Source: Deltaproteobacteria bacterium GWA2_54_12 (GTDB taxonomy: Bacteria > Desulfobacterota > GWC2-55-46). From it: 37,888 nucleotides of DNA. The translations under genes were made by a program, and so were the position numbers. Shown here piece by piece: positions 24,118 through 32,400 of the stretch (the first letter of the stretch is position 1; every line of letters starts with the position of its first letter). The notes below the pieces were generated by a model. It saw only the letters and a program-made list of their open reading frames with translations. It was not told the DNA's origin and searched no databases. The DNA lies in NCBI GenBank assembly GCA_001795535.1, contig MGPK01000033.1, positions 1-37,888 of the forward strand, given 5' to 3'.

Positions 24118-24684
24118 TCATATATGTTCCCTTGAGTCTTCAAGCAGTTTTTTAAGCTCTTCCCTTGCCCTTGAAAGCCTTGATTTTACGGTACCCATTG
24201 AAATGTCGAGCGCCTCCGCGATCTCTGAATACGACAGTCCTTCGATATCGCTCAATACAAGCACAGCCCTGAGCTTGTCTGAAAGACGAGTTACTGCCTT
24301 TGCGACCGACAGAGCGGACTGTTTCGAGGAAAGGGCGGCCTCAGGCCCGGGGCCGTTTGAAGCGTGCTCATATTCGTATTCTTCCCCCTCGCCGGATGTC
24401 CTCACAAGCGAAAGGTGCGCCGGTTTCCTCTTATAGTCGAGGCAGGTATTGATGGCTATGCGGGTTATCCAGGCTGAAAAGCCCGGCATCGGGGTGAACC
24501 TGTCGAGGTTCCTGTAGGCTTTGATGAACGAATCCTGCGACGCGTCCTCGGCGTCATGGGGCCCGAGCATGTAGCGGCAGATATTGTAGACCTTGTCCTG
24601 GTACTTGAGGACAAGAGTTTCAAAGGCGGAGCTGTCGCCCTGCCTGGCGTTCTCTATGAGAGTCAGTTCATCTTTTTGAATCAT
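24118..24684 (-). CDS. ECF-type (sigma-24 family) RNA polymerase sigma factor
   Basis: 188 residues. Region 2 (about 20-70, including YQDKVYNICRYMLGPHDAED and FSAWITRIAINTCLDYKRK) and region 4 (about 132-180, LSYSEIAEALDISMGTVKSRLSRAREELKK) are both clear, joined by an acidic linker (EGEEYEYE). It is followed by its likely anti-sigma factor. Directly upstream is GGAAC-N17-CGTT at 24695-24720, which would start transcription only a few bases before the ATG at 24684. No Shine-Dalgarno sequence is visible, so the own-promoter transcript may be leaderless. The gene also lies 52 bp behind the RND pump gene and can be read through from it. Confidence 0.94.
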   Translation of the reverse strand: MIQKDELTLIENARQGDSSAFETLVLKYQDKVYNICRYMLGPHDAEDASQDSFIKAYRNLDRFTPMPGFSAWITRIAINTCLDYKRKPAHLSLVRTSGEGEEYEYEHASNGPGPEAALSSKQSALSVAKAVTRLSDKLRAVLVLSDIEGLSYSEIAEALDISMGTVKSRLSRAREELKKLLEDSREHI

Positions 24685-24694
24685 ACGGGTATAT

Positions 24695-24720
24695 AACGGC
24701 CCTGAGCGTGTCCGTGTTCC
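24695..24720 (-). promoter_or_regulatory. ECF-type promoter of the sigma factor gene
   Basis: On the minus strand GGAAC (24716-24720), a 17-bp spacer and CGTTAT (CGTT at 24695-24698). The same spacing and boxes occur upstream of the tolC-like gene at 30315-30340. GGAAC ... CGTT is a known ECF-class promoter pattern. Autoregulation is inferred. Confidence 0.62.
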
Positions 24721-24736
24721 GTTGGCGGCGCATGAG

Positions 24737-27700
24737 CTATTCCGCTGACAGGCCCCTTCTGCCAGTCTGCCATGCCCGGAATCTACTCTGGACCGAGTCC
24801 AGATAGATGTACACGACCGGGGTTATGTAAAGGGTAAGCAGCTGTGAGAAGACCAGCCCGCCGACTACGGCAAGGCCCAGCGGGCGGCGCGTCTCAGCGC
24901 CCGCGCCGAAGCCGAGCGCGATAGGGAGCGTGCCCATGAGGGCGGCCATCGTGGTCATCATTATCGGGCGAAACCTTACCAGAGCGCCCTGGTATATCGC
25001 CTCTTCAGGCCCCTTGTTCTCTTTTCTCTGGGCGTCGATGGCAAAGTCTATCATCATGATGGCGTTCTTCTTGACTATGCCGACAAGCATCAAAACGCCG
25101 ACTATCGAGTAGATATTCAAGTCCTTGCCGAATATCATCAGGGTCAATACCGCGCCAAAGCCCGCCGAAGGCAGCCCGGAGAGGACCGTCAACGGGTGAA
25201 TGAAGCTCTCGTAGAGTATGCCCAGGACAAGATATATGACGAGGATGGCCATTATGATAAGGACCCACATGCCTCTGGTAGACTCCTGGAACGCCTCAGC
25301 CGCGCCCTGAAAGCCGGTTGTTACGCTCGACGGGAGGTTTGAAGCCGCTTCATCAACCTTTGCTACAGCCTGGCTCAAGGCCACGCCTTCCCTCAGGTCG
25401 AACGAAATTGTAACCGACGGGTTCTGCCCCTGATGGTTCACGGTAAGCGGGCCGAGCCCCTTTGATATCTCCGCGACCGCGTTCAAAGGCACGAGCTTGC
25501 CCTCTGAAGAGCGCACATGGAGCATGGAAAGGGCCGCCGGGTCCATCTGGTATTTCGGGTCGACCTCCATGATGACCGTATACTGGTTATTAGCCGCGTA
25601 TATGGAAGAGACCTCCCTTGAGCCGTACGCGCTGTAGAGCGTCGACTCTATCTGCTCGGCCGAGATGCCGAGAGTAGAGGCCCTGTCGCGGTCTATGCGG
25701 ATGTTTATCTGCGGGTTGTTTACCTGCAGGTCGCTGGTCACATCCTGAAGCTCGGGGATCCCCTTGAGAGCACTTTCGAGGACGGCCGCTGACTTGTAGA
25801 GCTCGTCCGTATCATTGCCCTGGAGCGTATACTGGTACTGGCTCTTCGTGAGCCTGCCGCCTATGCGTATGGGCGGCGGGTTCTGCATGAAGACCTTTAT
25901 GCCCGGCACCACAGAGACCTTGGGCCGAAGCTCTTTTATGACTTCGTCCGATGAAAGGGCGCGCTCGCTCCTGTCCTTGAGCCGTATGAATATGCGCCCG
26001 GTGTTGCCCGAGTTATTGGGCCCGCCAGCGCCGACGCTCGACATGAACGAGGCGACATTAGGGTCTTTAAGTACTATCGCGGCGACCTGCTGCTGGTGTC
26101 TTTTCATATCCTCGAAAGAGATCCCCTGCTGCGCCTCGGTAAAGCAGAATATCTGGCCCGTATCCTCTGAAGGCAAAAAGCCGGCGGGCATGCGCCAGAA
26201 AAGAAATAAAGTCGCCACGAGTATGACAAGAGACAAAAGGAGAGTCGCCCTTCTGTAGAGCAGCACCTTTTTCAGGCTCCTCTCATAAAGGCCGAGAAGC
26301 CCCAGAAAGCCGTTTTCAAGGGCCATGTAGACTCTCCCGTGGCGCCTGCCGGTCTCGGGCTTCAGGAACCTGCTGCACAGCATGGGCGTCAAGCTCAACG
26401 AGATAATGCCGGATATGAGTATGGCCGCGCCGATCGTAATGGCGAACTCGTTCAAGAGCCTGCCGAGTATGCCGCCCATGAAAAGCACGGGTATGAAGAC
26501 CGCGACCAGTGAAAGGGTCATGGACACGATGGTGAAGCCTATCTCCCTTGAGCCCCTCAAAGCCGCTTCATACGGCTTCTCCCCTTTTTCCATGTGCCTG
26601 ACGATGTTCTCGAGCATGACTATGGCGTCGTCGACGACAAAGCCCACCGAGAGCGTAAGGGCCATGAGGGAGAGGTTGTTTACGCTGTAGCCCATCATGT
26701 GCATGACCGCGAAAGTGCCCACGATGGACATGGGCAAGGCGAGCGACGGTATTATGGTCGAGGAAAGGTTGCGCAGAAAAAGGCCGATGACCATGACGAC
26801 AAGGGCTATGGTCAGGGCGAGCGTGAACTTTATGTCATGGACAGAGTCGCGTATTGATATGGTGCGGTCGAAAAGTATGTTCAGATTTACGGAGCCGGGC
26901 ATCTGCTCCCTGAAAGAGGGCAGAAGCTCCTTTATGCTGTCGACCACCTCTATGGTGTTGGTTCCGGGCTGGCGCTGCACCGCGAGTATTATCGCCCGGG
27001 TGTCCCTGTACCAGCTCGCTATCTTGTTGTTCTCGACGCTGTCTATTACGCGCCCCAGCTCACGGAGGCGCACCGGCCTGCCGTCACGGTACGCAACAAT
27101 GACCGGGCTGAACGCTTCGGCATTAAGGAGCTGGCCAGCGGTATTTATCGTAAAAGCCCTGTGAGTGCCGTCAATGGTGCCGGTAGGTATATTGACATTG
27201 CTCTGGCGGACGGCGTTTGAGACCTCTTCTATGCCTACGCCCCTGGAGGCGAGCGCGCCGGGGTCGAGCTGCACCCTTACCGCGTACTTCTGCGCCCCGA
27301 AGACCTGCACCTGGGCAACGCCGCTTATCATGGACACCCTCTGGGCGATGAGCGTGTCGGCGTACTCGTTCACCTGGGAGAGCGGCAGGGTCGGCGAGCT
27401 GAGAGCGAGATACAAAACCGGCTGGTCAGCCGGGTTGACCTTCCGGTACGAAGGCGGGTTGGGCATGTCGCTGGGCAGCTGGTTTGACGCCCTAGCTATC
27501 ATCGACTGCACATCCTGAGCGGCGGCGTCTATGTCCCTGTCGAGATTGAACTGGAGAGTTATCTGGGTCGAGCCGAGGCCGTTTACCGAGGTCATCGAAT
27601 CGACCCCGGCTATCGTGGAGAACTGCCTTTCAAGAGGGGTCGCGACCGCCGAAGCCATGGTCTCGGGGTTGGCTCCCGGCAAATTGGCGCTCACGACTAC

Positions 27701-27832
27701 CGTAGGGAAGTCCACGCTCGGCAGCTCGCTTACGGGCAGAGCCCTGTAGCCAGCGACACCGAACAGCAGTATCGCGAGCATGACCAGCGTGGTCATGACC
27801 GGGCGGCGTATGAAGCTCTCTGATATGTTCAT
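24737..27832 (-). CDS. RND efflux pump inner-membrane protein (HAE-1, AcrB/MdtB-like)
   Basis: 1031 residues with the classic RND plan: an N-terminal helix, two large periplasmic domains (about 30-335 and 560-860) and two sets of helices. The proton-relay pair in helix 4 is Asp401-Asp402 in LSVGFVVDDAIVMLENI, marking the hydrophobe/amphiphile (drug) branch; the heavy-metal branch has a different motif there. Other landmarks are FIRRPVMTTLVMLAILLFG at the start and GILYESFIHPLTVLSGLPSA near the last helices. It exports substrates across both membranes with the fusion protein and TolC-like channel encoded just upstream. Its ATG overlaps the fusion-protein stop as ATGA. Substrates cannot be read from the sequence. 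Confidence 0.96.
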   Translation of the reverse strand: MNISESFIRRPVMTTLVMLAILLFGVAGYRALPVSELPSVDFPTVVVSANLPGANPETMASAVATPLERQFSTIAGVDSMTSVNGLGSTQITLQFNLDRDIDAAAQDVQSMIARASNQLPSDMPNPPSYRKVNPADQPVLYLALSSPTLPLSQVNEYADTLIAQRVSMISGVAQVQVFGAQKYAVRVQLDPGALASRGVGIEEVSNAVRQSNVNIPTGTIDGTHRAFTINTAGQLLNAEAFSPVIVAYRDGRPVRLRELGRVIDSVENNKIASWYRDTRAIILAVQRQPGTNTIEVVDSIKELLPSFREQMPGSVNLNILFDRTISIRDSVHDIKFTLALTIALVVMVIGLFLRNLSSTIIPSLALPMSIVGTFAVMHMMGYSVNNLSLMALTLSVGFVVDDAIVMLENIVRHMEKGEKPYEAALRGSREIGFTIVSMTLSLVAVFIPVLFMGGILGRLLNEFAITIGAAILISGIISLSLTPMLCSRFLKPETGRRHGRVYMALENGFLGLLGLYERSLKKVLLYRRATLLLSLVILVATLFLFWRMPAGFLPSEDTGQIFCFTEAQQGISFEDMKRHQQQVAAIVLKDPNVASFMSSVGAGGPNNSGNTGRIFIRLKDRSERALSSDEVIKELRPKVSVVPGIKVFMQNPPPIRIGGRLTKSQYQYTLQGNDTDELYKSAAVLESALKGIPELQDVTSDLQVNNPQINIRIDRDRASTLGISAEQIESTLYSAYGSREVSSIYAANNQYTVIMEVDPKYQMDPAALSMLHVRSSEGKLVPLNAVAEISKGLGPLTVNHQGQNPSVTISFDLREGVALSQAVAKVDEAASNLPSSVTTGFQGAAEAFQESTRGMWVLIIMAILVIYLVLGILYESFIHPLTVLSGLPSAGFGAVLTLMIFGKDLNIYSIVGVLMLVGIVKKNAIMMIDFAIDAQRKENKGPEEAIYQGALVRFRPIMMTTMAALMGTLPIALGFGAGAETRRPLGLAVVGGLVFSQLLTLYITPVVYIYLDSVQSRFRAWQTGRRGLSAE

Positions 27833-28956
27833 TTATTCTGTACGGGCGAGTCGCCCTTTATTACGACCTTCATGCCCGGCACAAGCTGGAGCTGCCCGTC
27901 GATGACGACTTCTTCCCCGGGGGTTATCCCGCTATTTATAACCGTCTCGTTCTCATGCGTCCTGTCAACTGTAACTGGCTGCTCTTCGGCAGTTGTGCCG
28001 TCCTTTATCACGAATACATATTGCCCGGTCTGCCCGGTCATGACCGCCTGCGACGGTACTACTACAGCACCCTTTTGGGTGGCGAGCCTCAAAACTACAT
28101 TCACGAACTGGCCGGGCCACAATGCCCTGTCCCTGTTCTTGAGCGTAGCCTTCAGGCGTATCGTCCCGGTGGCGCGGTCGACCGCGTTGTCCACGAAGCT
28201 GAGTTCCCCTTTGAACTCAGAGGCGCCGTCAATCGACACCCGCACATCGAGGGCGCCTTTTGCCATGTAACTCCTTACGGACGAAAGGGTCTGCTCCGGG
28301 AGGGTGAAGCTGGCGTAGATGGGCTCGACCTGGTATATGGTGACAAGCGGCGTCTGGTCGCTCGCCCTTACGATGTTACCTTTATCAAAAGCTGTGGCCC
28401 CGGTCTTTCCGGCGAACGGGGCGCGGATATAGCAGTAGCCAAGCTCGAGCCGGGCAGCGTCGACCGAAGCAGCGTCAGCCTCGACTGTCGCTTTCAACGC
28501 CTCTGCAGACGCGCGGAACTGCTCGTACTCAGCCTCAGCCACATAGCCCTTGCTCACCAGCTCTTTGTACCGGGCGGCGTCGACCACGGCGTTGTCGGCC
28601 TGGGCCTTGTCCCTTGCCAGCTGTGCCTCAGCGCGCTTGAGCGCGACTTCAAAGGGCCGCGGGTCTATCGTAAAGAGCAGGTCGCCCCTGCCCACGAACT
28701 GGCCTTCGCTGAAGTGGACCTTCTGCACCGGGCCGTCGATTTGCGGCCTGACCGCGACCGACGAGAAGGCTTCCATCTCACCTATCGCCTTTATCTCAAG
28801 CGGTACATCCTTCTGGAGCGCCTTCGCTGTCTTTACAGGCGCTGTTCTGGGCTTGTCCTGCTGTTTTTTCGACCCGCATGAAGCGGCGGCAAAAGGCAGG
28901 GCCATAAGGCATGCGGCCACGACTAACCTTTTGAGCAGGCCCTTTCTATCCCTCAT
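27829..28956 (-). CDS. RND periplasmic membrane fusion lipoprotein
   Basis: The adaptor of the tripartite pump. From the Met at 28956 it is 375 residues, with a signal peptide and lipobox A-A-S-C (Cys27), so it is lipid-anchored in the inner membrane. Order: a lipoyl-like half motif (VRPQIDGPVQKVHFSEGQFV), a coiled-coil hairpin (about 85-145, RPFEVALKRAEAQLARDKAQ...), the second lipoyl half (YCYIRAPFAGKTGA), a beta barrel and a membrane-proximal domain (GITPGEEVVIDGQLQLVPGM). There are three Met codons in a row; the third is chosen because GGGAG lies 6 nt before it. A longer ORF to 29052 runs inside the tolC-like gene. It overlaps the tolC-like gene by 11 bp. Confidence 0.94.
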   Translation of the reverse strand: MRDRKGLLKRLVVAACLMALPFAAASCGSKKQQDKPRTAPVKTAKALQKDVPLEIKAIGEMEAFSSVAVRPQIDGPVQKVHFSEGQFVGRGDLLFTIDPRPFEVALKRAEAQLARDKAQADNAVVDAARYKELVSKGYVAEAEYEQFRASAEALKATVEADAASVDAARLELGYCYIRAPFAGKTGATAFDKGNIVRASDQTPLVTIYQVEPIYASFTLPEQTLSSVRSYMAKGALDVRVSIDGASEFKGELSFVDNAVDRATGTIRLKATLKNRDRALWPGQFVNVVLRLATQKGAVVVPSQAVMTGQTGQYVFVIKDGTTAEEQPVTVDRTHENETVINSGITPGEEVVIDGQLQLVPGMKVVIKGDSPVQNK

Positions 28957-30256
28957 CATCATCTCCCGTATCCCCCATCGCCCTCTCAAGGCTTGCCGCA
29001 GCTGTCTTGTAATCGGTAAGGGCCTGAATATAAGCGGTCTTCGCGTTGACAAACAAAAGGGCCGCGTCCGTCACCTCTATGGGGCTGCCGACGCCTGCCG
29101 AGTACCTGCCGTTGGCTATCTCAAGGTTTTCCTCTGCCTGCCTCAAAGCGAGCTCGGCGGCCGGTATCCTCTCGTCAGCCTCCACCAGGCTCAGGTAGGC
29201 CTGCTGTACTTCGAAAATCACATTCTGCCTGACGATGTCTTCGTTGGCGTCAAAGACCGCGAGGTTCGCTTTCGACTCCTGCACCCTGTGCTTAGTTAAA
29301 AAGCCGCTGAACAGCGGAAGCGTCAAGTTCACGCCCGCGCTCCAGCCATCGCCGCGAGATGAATCGTCCGTTGACCAGGTATAATCGGCATTGCCCGAGA
29401 TAAACGGGTAGTAGCCGCTGCGTGCGAACGAAACCGACTCTTCAACGGCCTTCTTGCGCACTGACGCTGCCCTCAGATCCTGCCTTCCCTTCAACGCCCT
29501 CGCGGCCGCCTCATCGAGAGTCATATCGACCCTTTCGAGACTGAGGTCGTCGATGACCTCGAAGTTCGGCGCGTCAGGTAAGCCCATCGCATTTTTAAGC
29601 CTTGCCATCGACAGCCTTACCTCGTTTTCAGACCTTATCAGGGCAACCTTCGCGTTGCTCAGGTCTACCTCGGCCCTGGTCACATCGAACCGGGGCCTGA
29701 GGCCCACCTCGAAAAAGCCCCTGGCCTGCTCAAGCTGTCTTTCAAACTGTTTTATTATCTCTCTCGCGAGATCCGCGTTCCGTTTTGCCTGAAGCAGGCC
29801 GTAGTAGGCCTGCTTGGTGTTGAAGGCCGTGACAGAGGCCGTGTTCTGGAGGTCGAAACGGAATGCTCCGGTGCTCAGTTCCTGTATCTTCACCTGGGAG
29901 GATGTCCTGCCGAAGTCATAGATGTTCTGGAAAAGGTTTACGCTGCTGGAGAAATTCCCGCCCTCGCCTGCCCTGTCAGAAGTGGACGAGGAATCGTTCA
30001 AATCGTAACCCACGGACAGGTCGACTATCGGGTAATACGCGCCTTCGGCCTGGCGTACCCTGCTCTGGCTTGCGGCCGCCTGAGCGGCCGCTGCCCTGAT
30101 GTTGGGCTGTCTTTTGAGGGCGATATCCAGACACCTTTGCAGGTCAAGGGTCTCGCCAGCGGCTTGCTGCGTCCCATTGGAGACCTCCGCGAAGGACGCG
30201 CTGAAAGGAACGGCGATAAGAATAGCTGTCAGTAGAATCGAAAAAGTCCGAACCAT
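28946..30256 (-). CDS. TolC-family outer membrane efflux protein
   Basis: Outer-membrane channel of the pump, about 436 residues. A signal peptide ends near SFSASFAEV. Two repeats of the OEP domain follow, each with the long amphipathic helices of the TolC tunnel (LDLQRCLDIALKRQPNIRAA ... and LDEAAARALKGRQDLRAA ...), and the beta-barrel stretches YYPIVDLSVGYD and WSAGVNLTLPLFSGF. The ATG at 30256 is chosen over a GTG two codons upstream because GAAGG lies 5 nt before it. It is the first gene of the minus-strand pump/sigma series. The upstream GGAAC-N17-CGTT site suggests that the downstream ECF factor drives it. Confidence 0.94.
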   Translation of the reverse strand: MVRTFSILLTAILIAVPFSASFAEVSNGTQQAAGETLDLQRCLDIALKRQPNIRAAAAQAAASQSRVRQAEGAYYPIVDLSVGYDLNDSSSTSDRAGEGGNFSSSVNLFQNIYDFGRTSSQVKIQELSTGAFRFDLQNTASVTAFNTKQAYYGLLQAKRNADLAREIIKQFERQLEQARGFFEVGLRPRFDVTRAEVDLSNAKVALIRSENEVRLSMARLKNAMGLPDAPNFEVIDDLSLERVDMTLDEAAARALKGRQDLRAASVRKKAVEESVSFARSGYYPFISGNADYTWSTDDSSRGDGWSAGVNLTLPLFSGFLTKHRVQESKANLAVFDANEDIVRQNVIFEVQQAYLSLVEADERIPAAELALRQAEENLEIANGRYSAGVGSPIEVTDAALLFVNAKTAYIQALTDYKTAAASLERAMGDTGDDDEG

Positions 30257-30314
30257 ATCCACCTTCAGGCCGACCCTTGAGCGGGGGCCTGAGCAATTTA
30301 ATAACTTACATATT

Positions 30315-30340
30315 AACGCAAATCACGAGAAATTTGTTCC
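30315..30340 (-). promoter_or_regulatory. ECF-type promoter of the tolC-RND operon
   Basis: On the minus strand GGAAC (30336-30340), 17 bp, then CGTTAA (CGTT at 30315-30318). The transcript start is expected near 30305, about 50 nt before the ATG at 30256. Boxes and spacing are the same as at 24695-24720; the spacer sequences are unrelated, so the match is not due to a duplication. Confidence 0.62.
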
Positions 30341-30361
30341 ATATTCCAGAATAATTGATTT

Positions 30362-30493
30362 GTCATTGCGAGCACAGCGACAATTTTCGCGGGATAGCAA
30401 AAATTGAACTTCGAGCGATCGCGGGCCATAAAGGTCAAGCCCCACGGACGGGGCGAGATAAGCAATCTTTGTCGCTTCGCTCCTCGCAATGAC
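30362..30493 (-). repeat. Interspersed palindromic repeat, family A, copy A3 (short form)
   Basis: 132 bp, inverted relative to A1 and A2, with the same 11-bp ends (GTCATTGCGAG/CTCGCAATGAC). It lacks the inner GCAATCTC...GAGATTGC hairpin, reading straight from gacaaag into attgcttatc. It lies immediately upstream of the ECF-type promoter of the pump operon. Confidence 0.88.
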
Positions 30494-30591
30494 ACTAAAC
30501 TGTCCATTTGCCGGAATCAGGTAGTCTGGGTTGACGGCTTAAATTCCAGGGTGGAACGGCAGGATTGTGCGGAAAGCTCAGAGTGGCAGAT

Positions 30592-30620
30592 AAAAAAAAG
30601 GGCGGCCCTGAAGGCCGCCC
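30592..30620 (-). terminator. Rho-independent terminator after the DUF1579 gene
   Basis: On the minus strand the 8-bp stem GGGCGGCC/GGCCGCCC, a 5-nt loop and eight T, 8 bp after the stop codon at 30628. Confidence 0.92.
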
Positions 30621-30627
30621 TGGCTGG

Positions 30628-31167
30628 TTATTGTTTTCTGGTGTACTTCATTTCCATCATCTTTTCTTCCTGGCCTCCAAGGACGGTGCCGTACATCTCA
30701 AACGACATCGTATTGTCATCCTGGAGCCTGCACACGGAACGCCATTCCATGGGGCCCCTTACCGGGTCGTCGTAACGGCTTTTCTGCGTGAAGCTCTTGC
30801 CGTCGGCTTCAATGGGGCCTTCAAAGTACCAGATGGCCGTGCTCGTCGAGTCCATCCAGGTAGACACGAACTTTCTGGTATGGTTGTCGTACCCAGTGAA
30901 CCCGATGCCGGTGAATTGAGTTCCCATCATCTCACCAGTGCACTCCTGCTGCAGGTAATGCCCGCCAAGTACCATCCTCTGTTCGCAGACGCCTGCCGAT
31001 TCCTCGGGTGGCTTGCCGGGCTCCATCCAAGACCTTGTCAGGGTGTTCCATGTTCCCGCCATCCTTGACAACAGCTTATGCGCTTCGCCCGGGGTTCCCA
31101 GTTTCTTGTAAACTTCCATTTCGGCTTCTATATCTCTTTTTTCTTCGCGTTTTCTTTCGGTCGCCAT
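30628..31167 (-). CDS. DUF1579 family protein
   Basis: A 179-residue soluble protein of the DUF1579 family: LSRMAGTWNTLTRSWMEPGKPPEES near the N-terminus, LGGHYLQQECTGEMMGTQFTGIGFTGYDN in the middle, and FVSTWMDSTSTAIWYFEGPI and MEWRSVCRLQDDNTMSFEMY towards the end. This is a lipocalin/THAP4-like beta-barrel pattern. The biochemical role is not known. No signal peptide is visible; the N-terminus is highly charged. The start at 31167 is preceded by AAAGGAGG at 6 nt. It follows the AHSA1-type gene by 74 bp on the same strand and is probably co-transcribed with it, ending at the terminator 30592-30620. Confidence 0.85.
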   Translation of the reverse strand: MATERKREEKRDIEAEMEVYKKLGTPGEAHKLLSRMAGTWNTLTRSWMEPGKPPEESAGVCEQRMVLGGHYLQQECTGEMMGTQFTGIGFTGYDNHTRKFVSTWMDSTSTAIWYFEGPIEADGKSFTQKSRYDDPVRGPMEWRSVCRLQDDNTMSFEMYGTVLGGQEEKMMEMKYTRKQ

Positions 31168-31241
31168 CACATGCCTCCTTTATTCACCAGCGGCCCCATA
31201 CGCCCCCCCCAGTGAACATTGCCTGTTTTGCGGTGATTTTC

Positions 31242-31754
31242 TCATGACTTCGAAAGGTATTCGGCGAGCTTGTCCAGGGTCTCTGCCCAGCCCTGCCTGG
31301 CCCCCGAACTCTCCGCGAGCGATTCAGACACGCTCTGGCGCACAGTGAGCCCGGTCTTGCCGTCAAGGTCGTCGAATGTCACGGTAACAGTCGTCTCAAC
31401 AGGCCAGTCGGCGCTCATCCCATAGTCAACCGGCTGGACAGTGTTGCCTTTCTCGTCAGAGAAAACATCCGTAAGGACGAGCCGCTCCGGCTCGACTATC
31501 TCGCGGTAGACGCTTTTACCCCAATAGTCCCGGCCCTCTGGAGAGCGCATGCAGTAGTGAACCACTCCGCCGACCCTGAGGTCGATTTCGCAGAAAGGCA
31601 GCGTAAAGCCCTTGGGGCCGAACCATCGCGCCATTTGCCGCTGGTCTGTCCAGGCCTTGAAAACGGCTTCCTGCGGAGCGTCGATGACGCGCGTCAGGAC
31701 AAGCTCCTGCCCGGAAGGCTCGGGGCCTTTTCTAACCGCCGTATCCCTCGCCAT
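31242..31754 (-). CDS. AHSA1-type SRPBCC domain protein
   Basis: About 170 residues, a single START-like/SRPBCC domain of the AHSA1 branch: LVLTRVIDAPQEAVFKAWTD, MARWFGPKGFTLPFCEIDLR, GGVVHYCMRSPEGRDYWGKSVYREI and the C-terminal helix QGWAETLDKLAEYLSK are all family hallmarks. These proteins form a hydrophobic pocket for small ligands; bacterial members are often of unknown role. The start at 31754 has GGAGG 7 nt upstream; a GTG two codons earlier is too close to it. It is the first gene of a two-gene unit with the DUF1579 gene, driven by the promoter at 31805-31833. Confidence 0.9.
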   Translation of the reverse strand: MARDTAVRKGPEPSGQELVLTRVIDAPQEAVFKAWTDQRQMARWFGPKGFTLPFCEIDLRVGGVVHYCMRSPEGRDYWGKSVYREIVEPERLVLTDVFSDEKGNTVQPVDYGMSADWPVETTVTVTFDDLDGKTGLTVRQSVSESLAESSGARQGWAETLDKLAEYLSKS

Positions 31755-31804
31755 AGCCACACCTCCTAAGTACCGAAAATGATTGTCACTTTCACCATAT
31801 TTTG

Positions 31805-31833
31805 AGTATAGACCCGGGGCAAGGGACGGTCAA
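31805..31833 (-). promoter_or_regulatory. Sigma70-type promoter of the AHSA1-DUF1579 unit
   Basis: On the minus strand TTGACC (31828-31833) and TATACT (31805-31810), each 5/6 to consensus, are separated by exactly 17 bp. The start is expected near 31798, about 44 nt before the ATG at 31754. Confidence 0.72.
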
Positions 31834-31952
31834 GAAGGGGCGAGGAAGGCAGGGGTGGGTTACATACCTGCTGGATTGCCTTTTTTTGGAGGTTTGATAT
31901 TATTGTAACCGTTTATTCCATCTAATTCGTCCACATATGGTGGTTCTATCTC

Positions 31953-32400
31953 ATGGCGTCCCGCTCAAGCGTATTCACTACGATTATAGTTATAGAGACA
32001 CTACTGCTGCTGGGCGCCAGCGACATTTCTTTATCTGGGTGGAATGTTCATCCTCCTCGCAGGATTCTTTCAGGCAAATAAGGGCGGCGTCACTCCGGTA
32101 TTCCTTATGATTGCAGGCATCTTGCTTGTGCCCGGGTACGGCCTGTTTTCACTTTGGTGGCTTGTCATTAAATTCCGGAAGATCTCTCTTTCTACTGTGC
32201 CATTTTTTATTTATGGCGGTCTCGCCGCCGGGACACTGACTGGGCTGCTGTTTATCTCACCGTTTTTGCGCGGTGGATTCGGTCCACCAACTCCGTATAT
32301 TACGATGTACGATAACTTCAAAAGCTTCGTCATGATTGGAGGCGGGCCGTTAATCGTATTGATTACGCTTATTTTGTTGCTGTGGTTAAAAGAGAAATAA
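31953..32400 (+). pseudogene. Small membrane protein, probably frameshifted
   Basis: The frame from 32044 gives a 118-residue hydrophobic protein (MFILLAGFFQANKGGVTPVF..., about three to four helices, ending LLLWLKEK). Directly upstream in another frame, an ATG at 31953 opens MASRSSVFTTIIVIETLLLL, a helix-like start that ends soon after. A shift of +1 near 32015 would join them as ...ETLLLLGA + ATFLYLGGMFILLAGFF, giving a sensible membrane protein of about 148 residues. The shorter ORF could instead be a complete gene. No family is recognised. Base composition is more AT-rich than the flanking operons, as is the next gene. Confidence 0.45.

Noticed and set aside
24737-27832. Heavy-metal (CzcA/CusA-type) RND pump
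   Set aside because: The helix-4 motif is GFVVDDAIVMLEN with the Asp-Asp pair of the HAE-1 drug branch, despite the CnrX-like neighbour.
27955-28881. 308-codon plus-strand ORF
   Set aside because: Antisense to the clear membrane fusion protein gene; no domain character.
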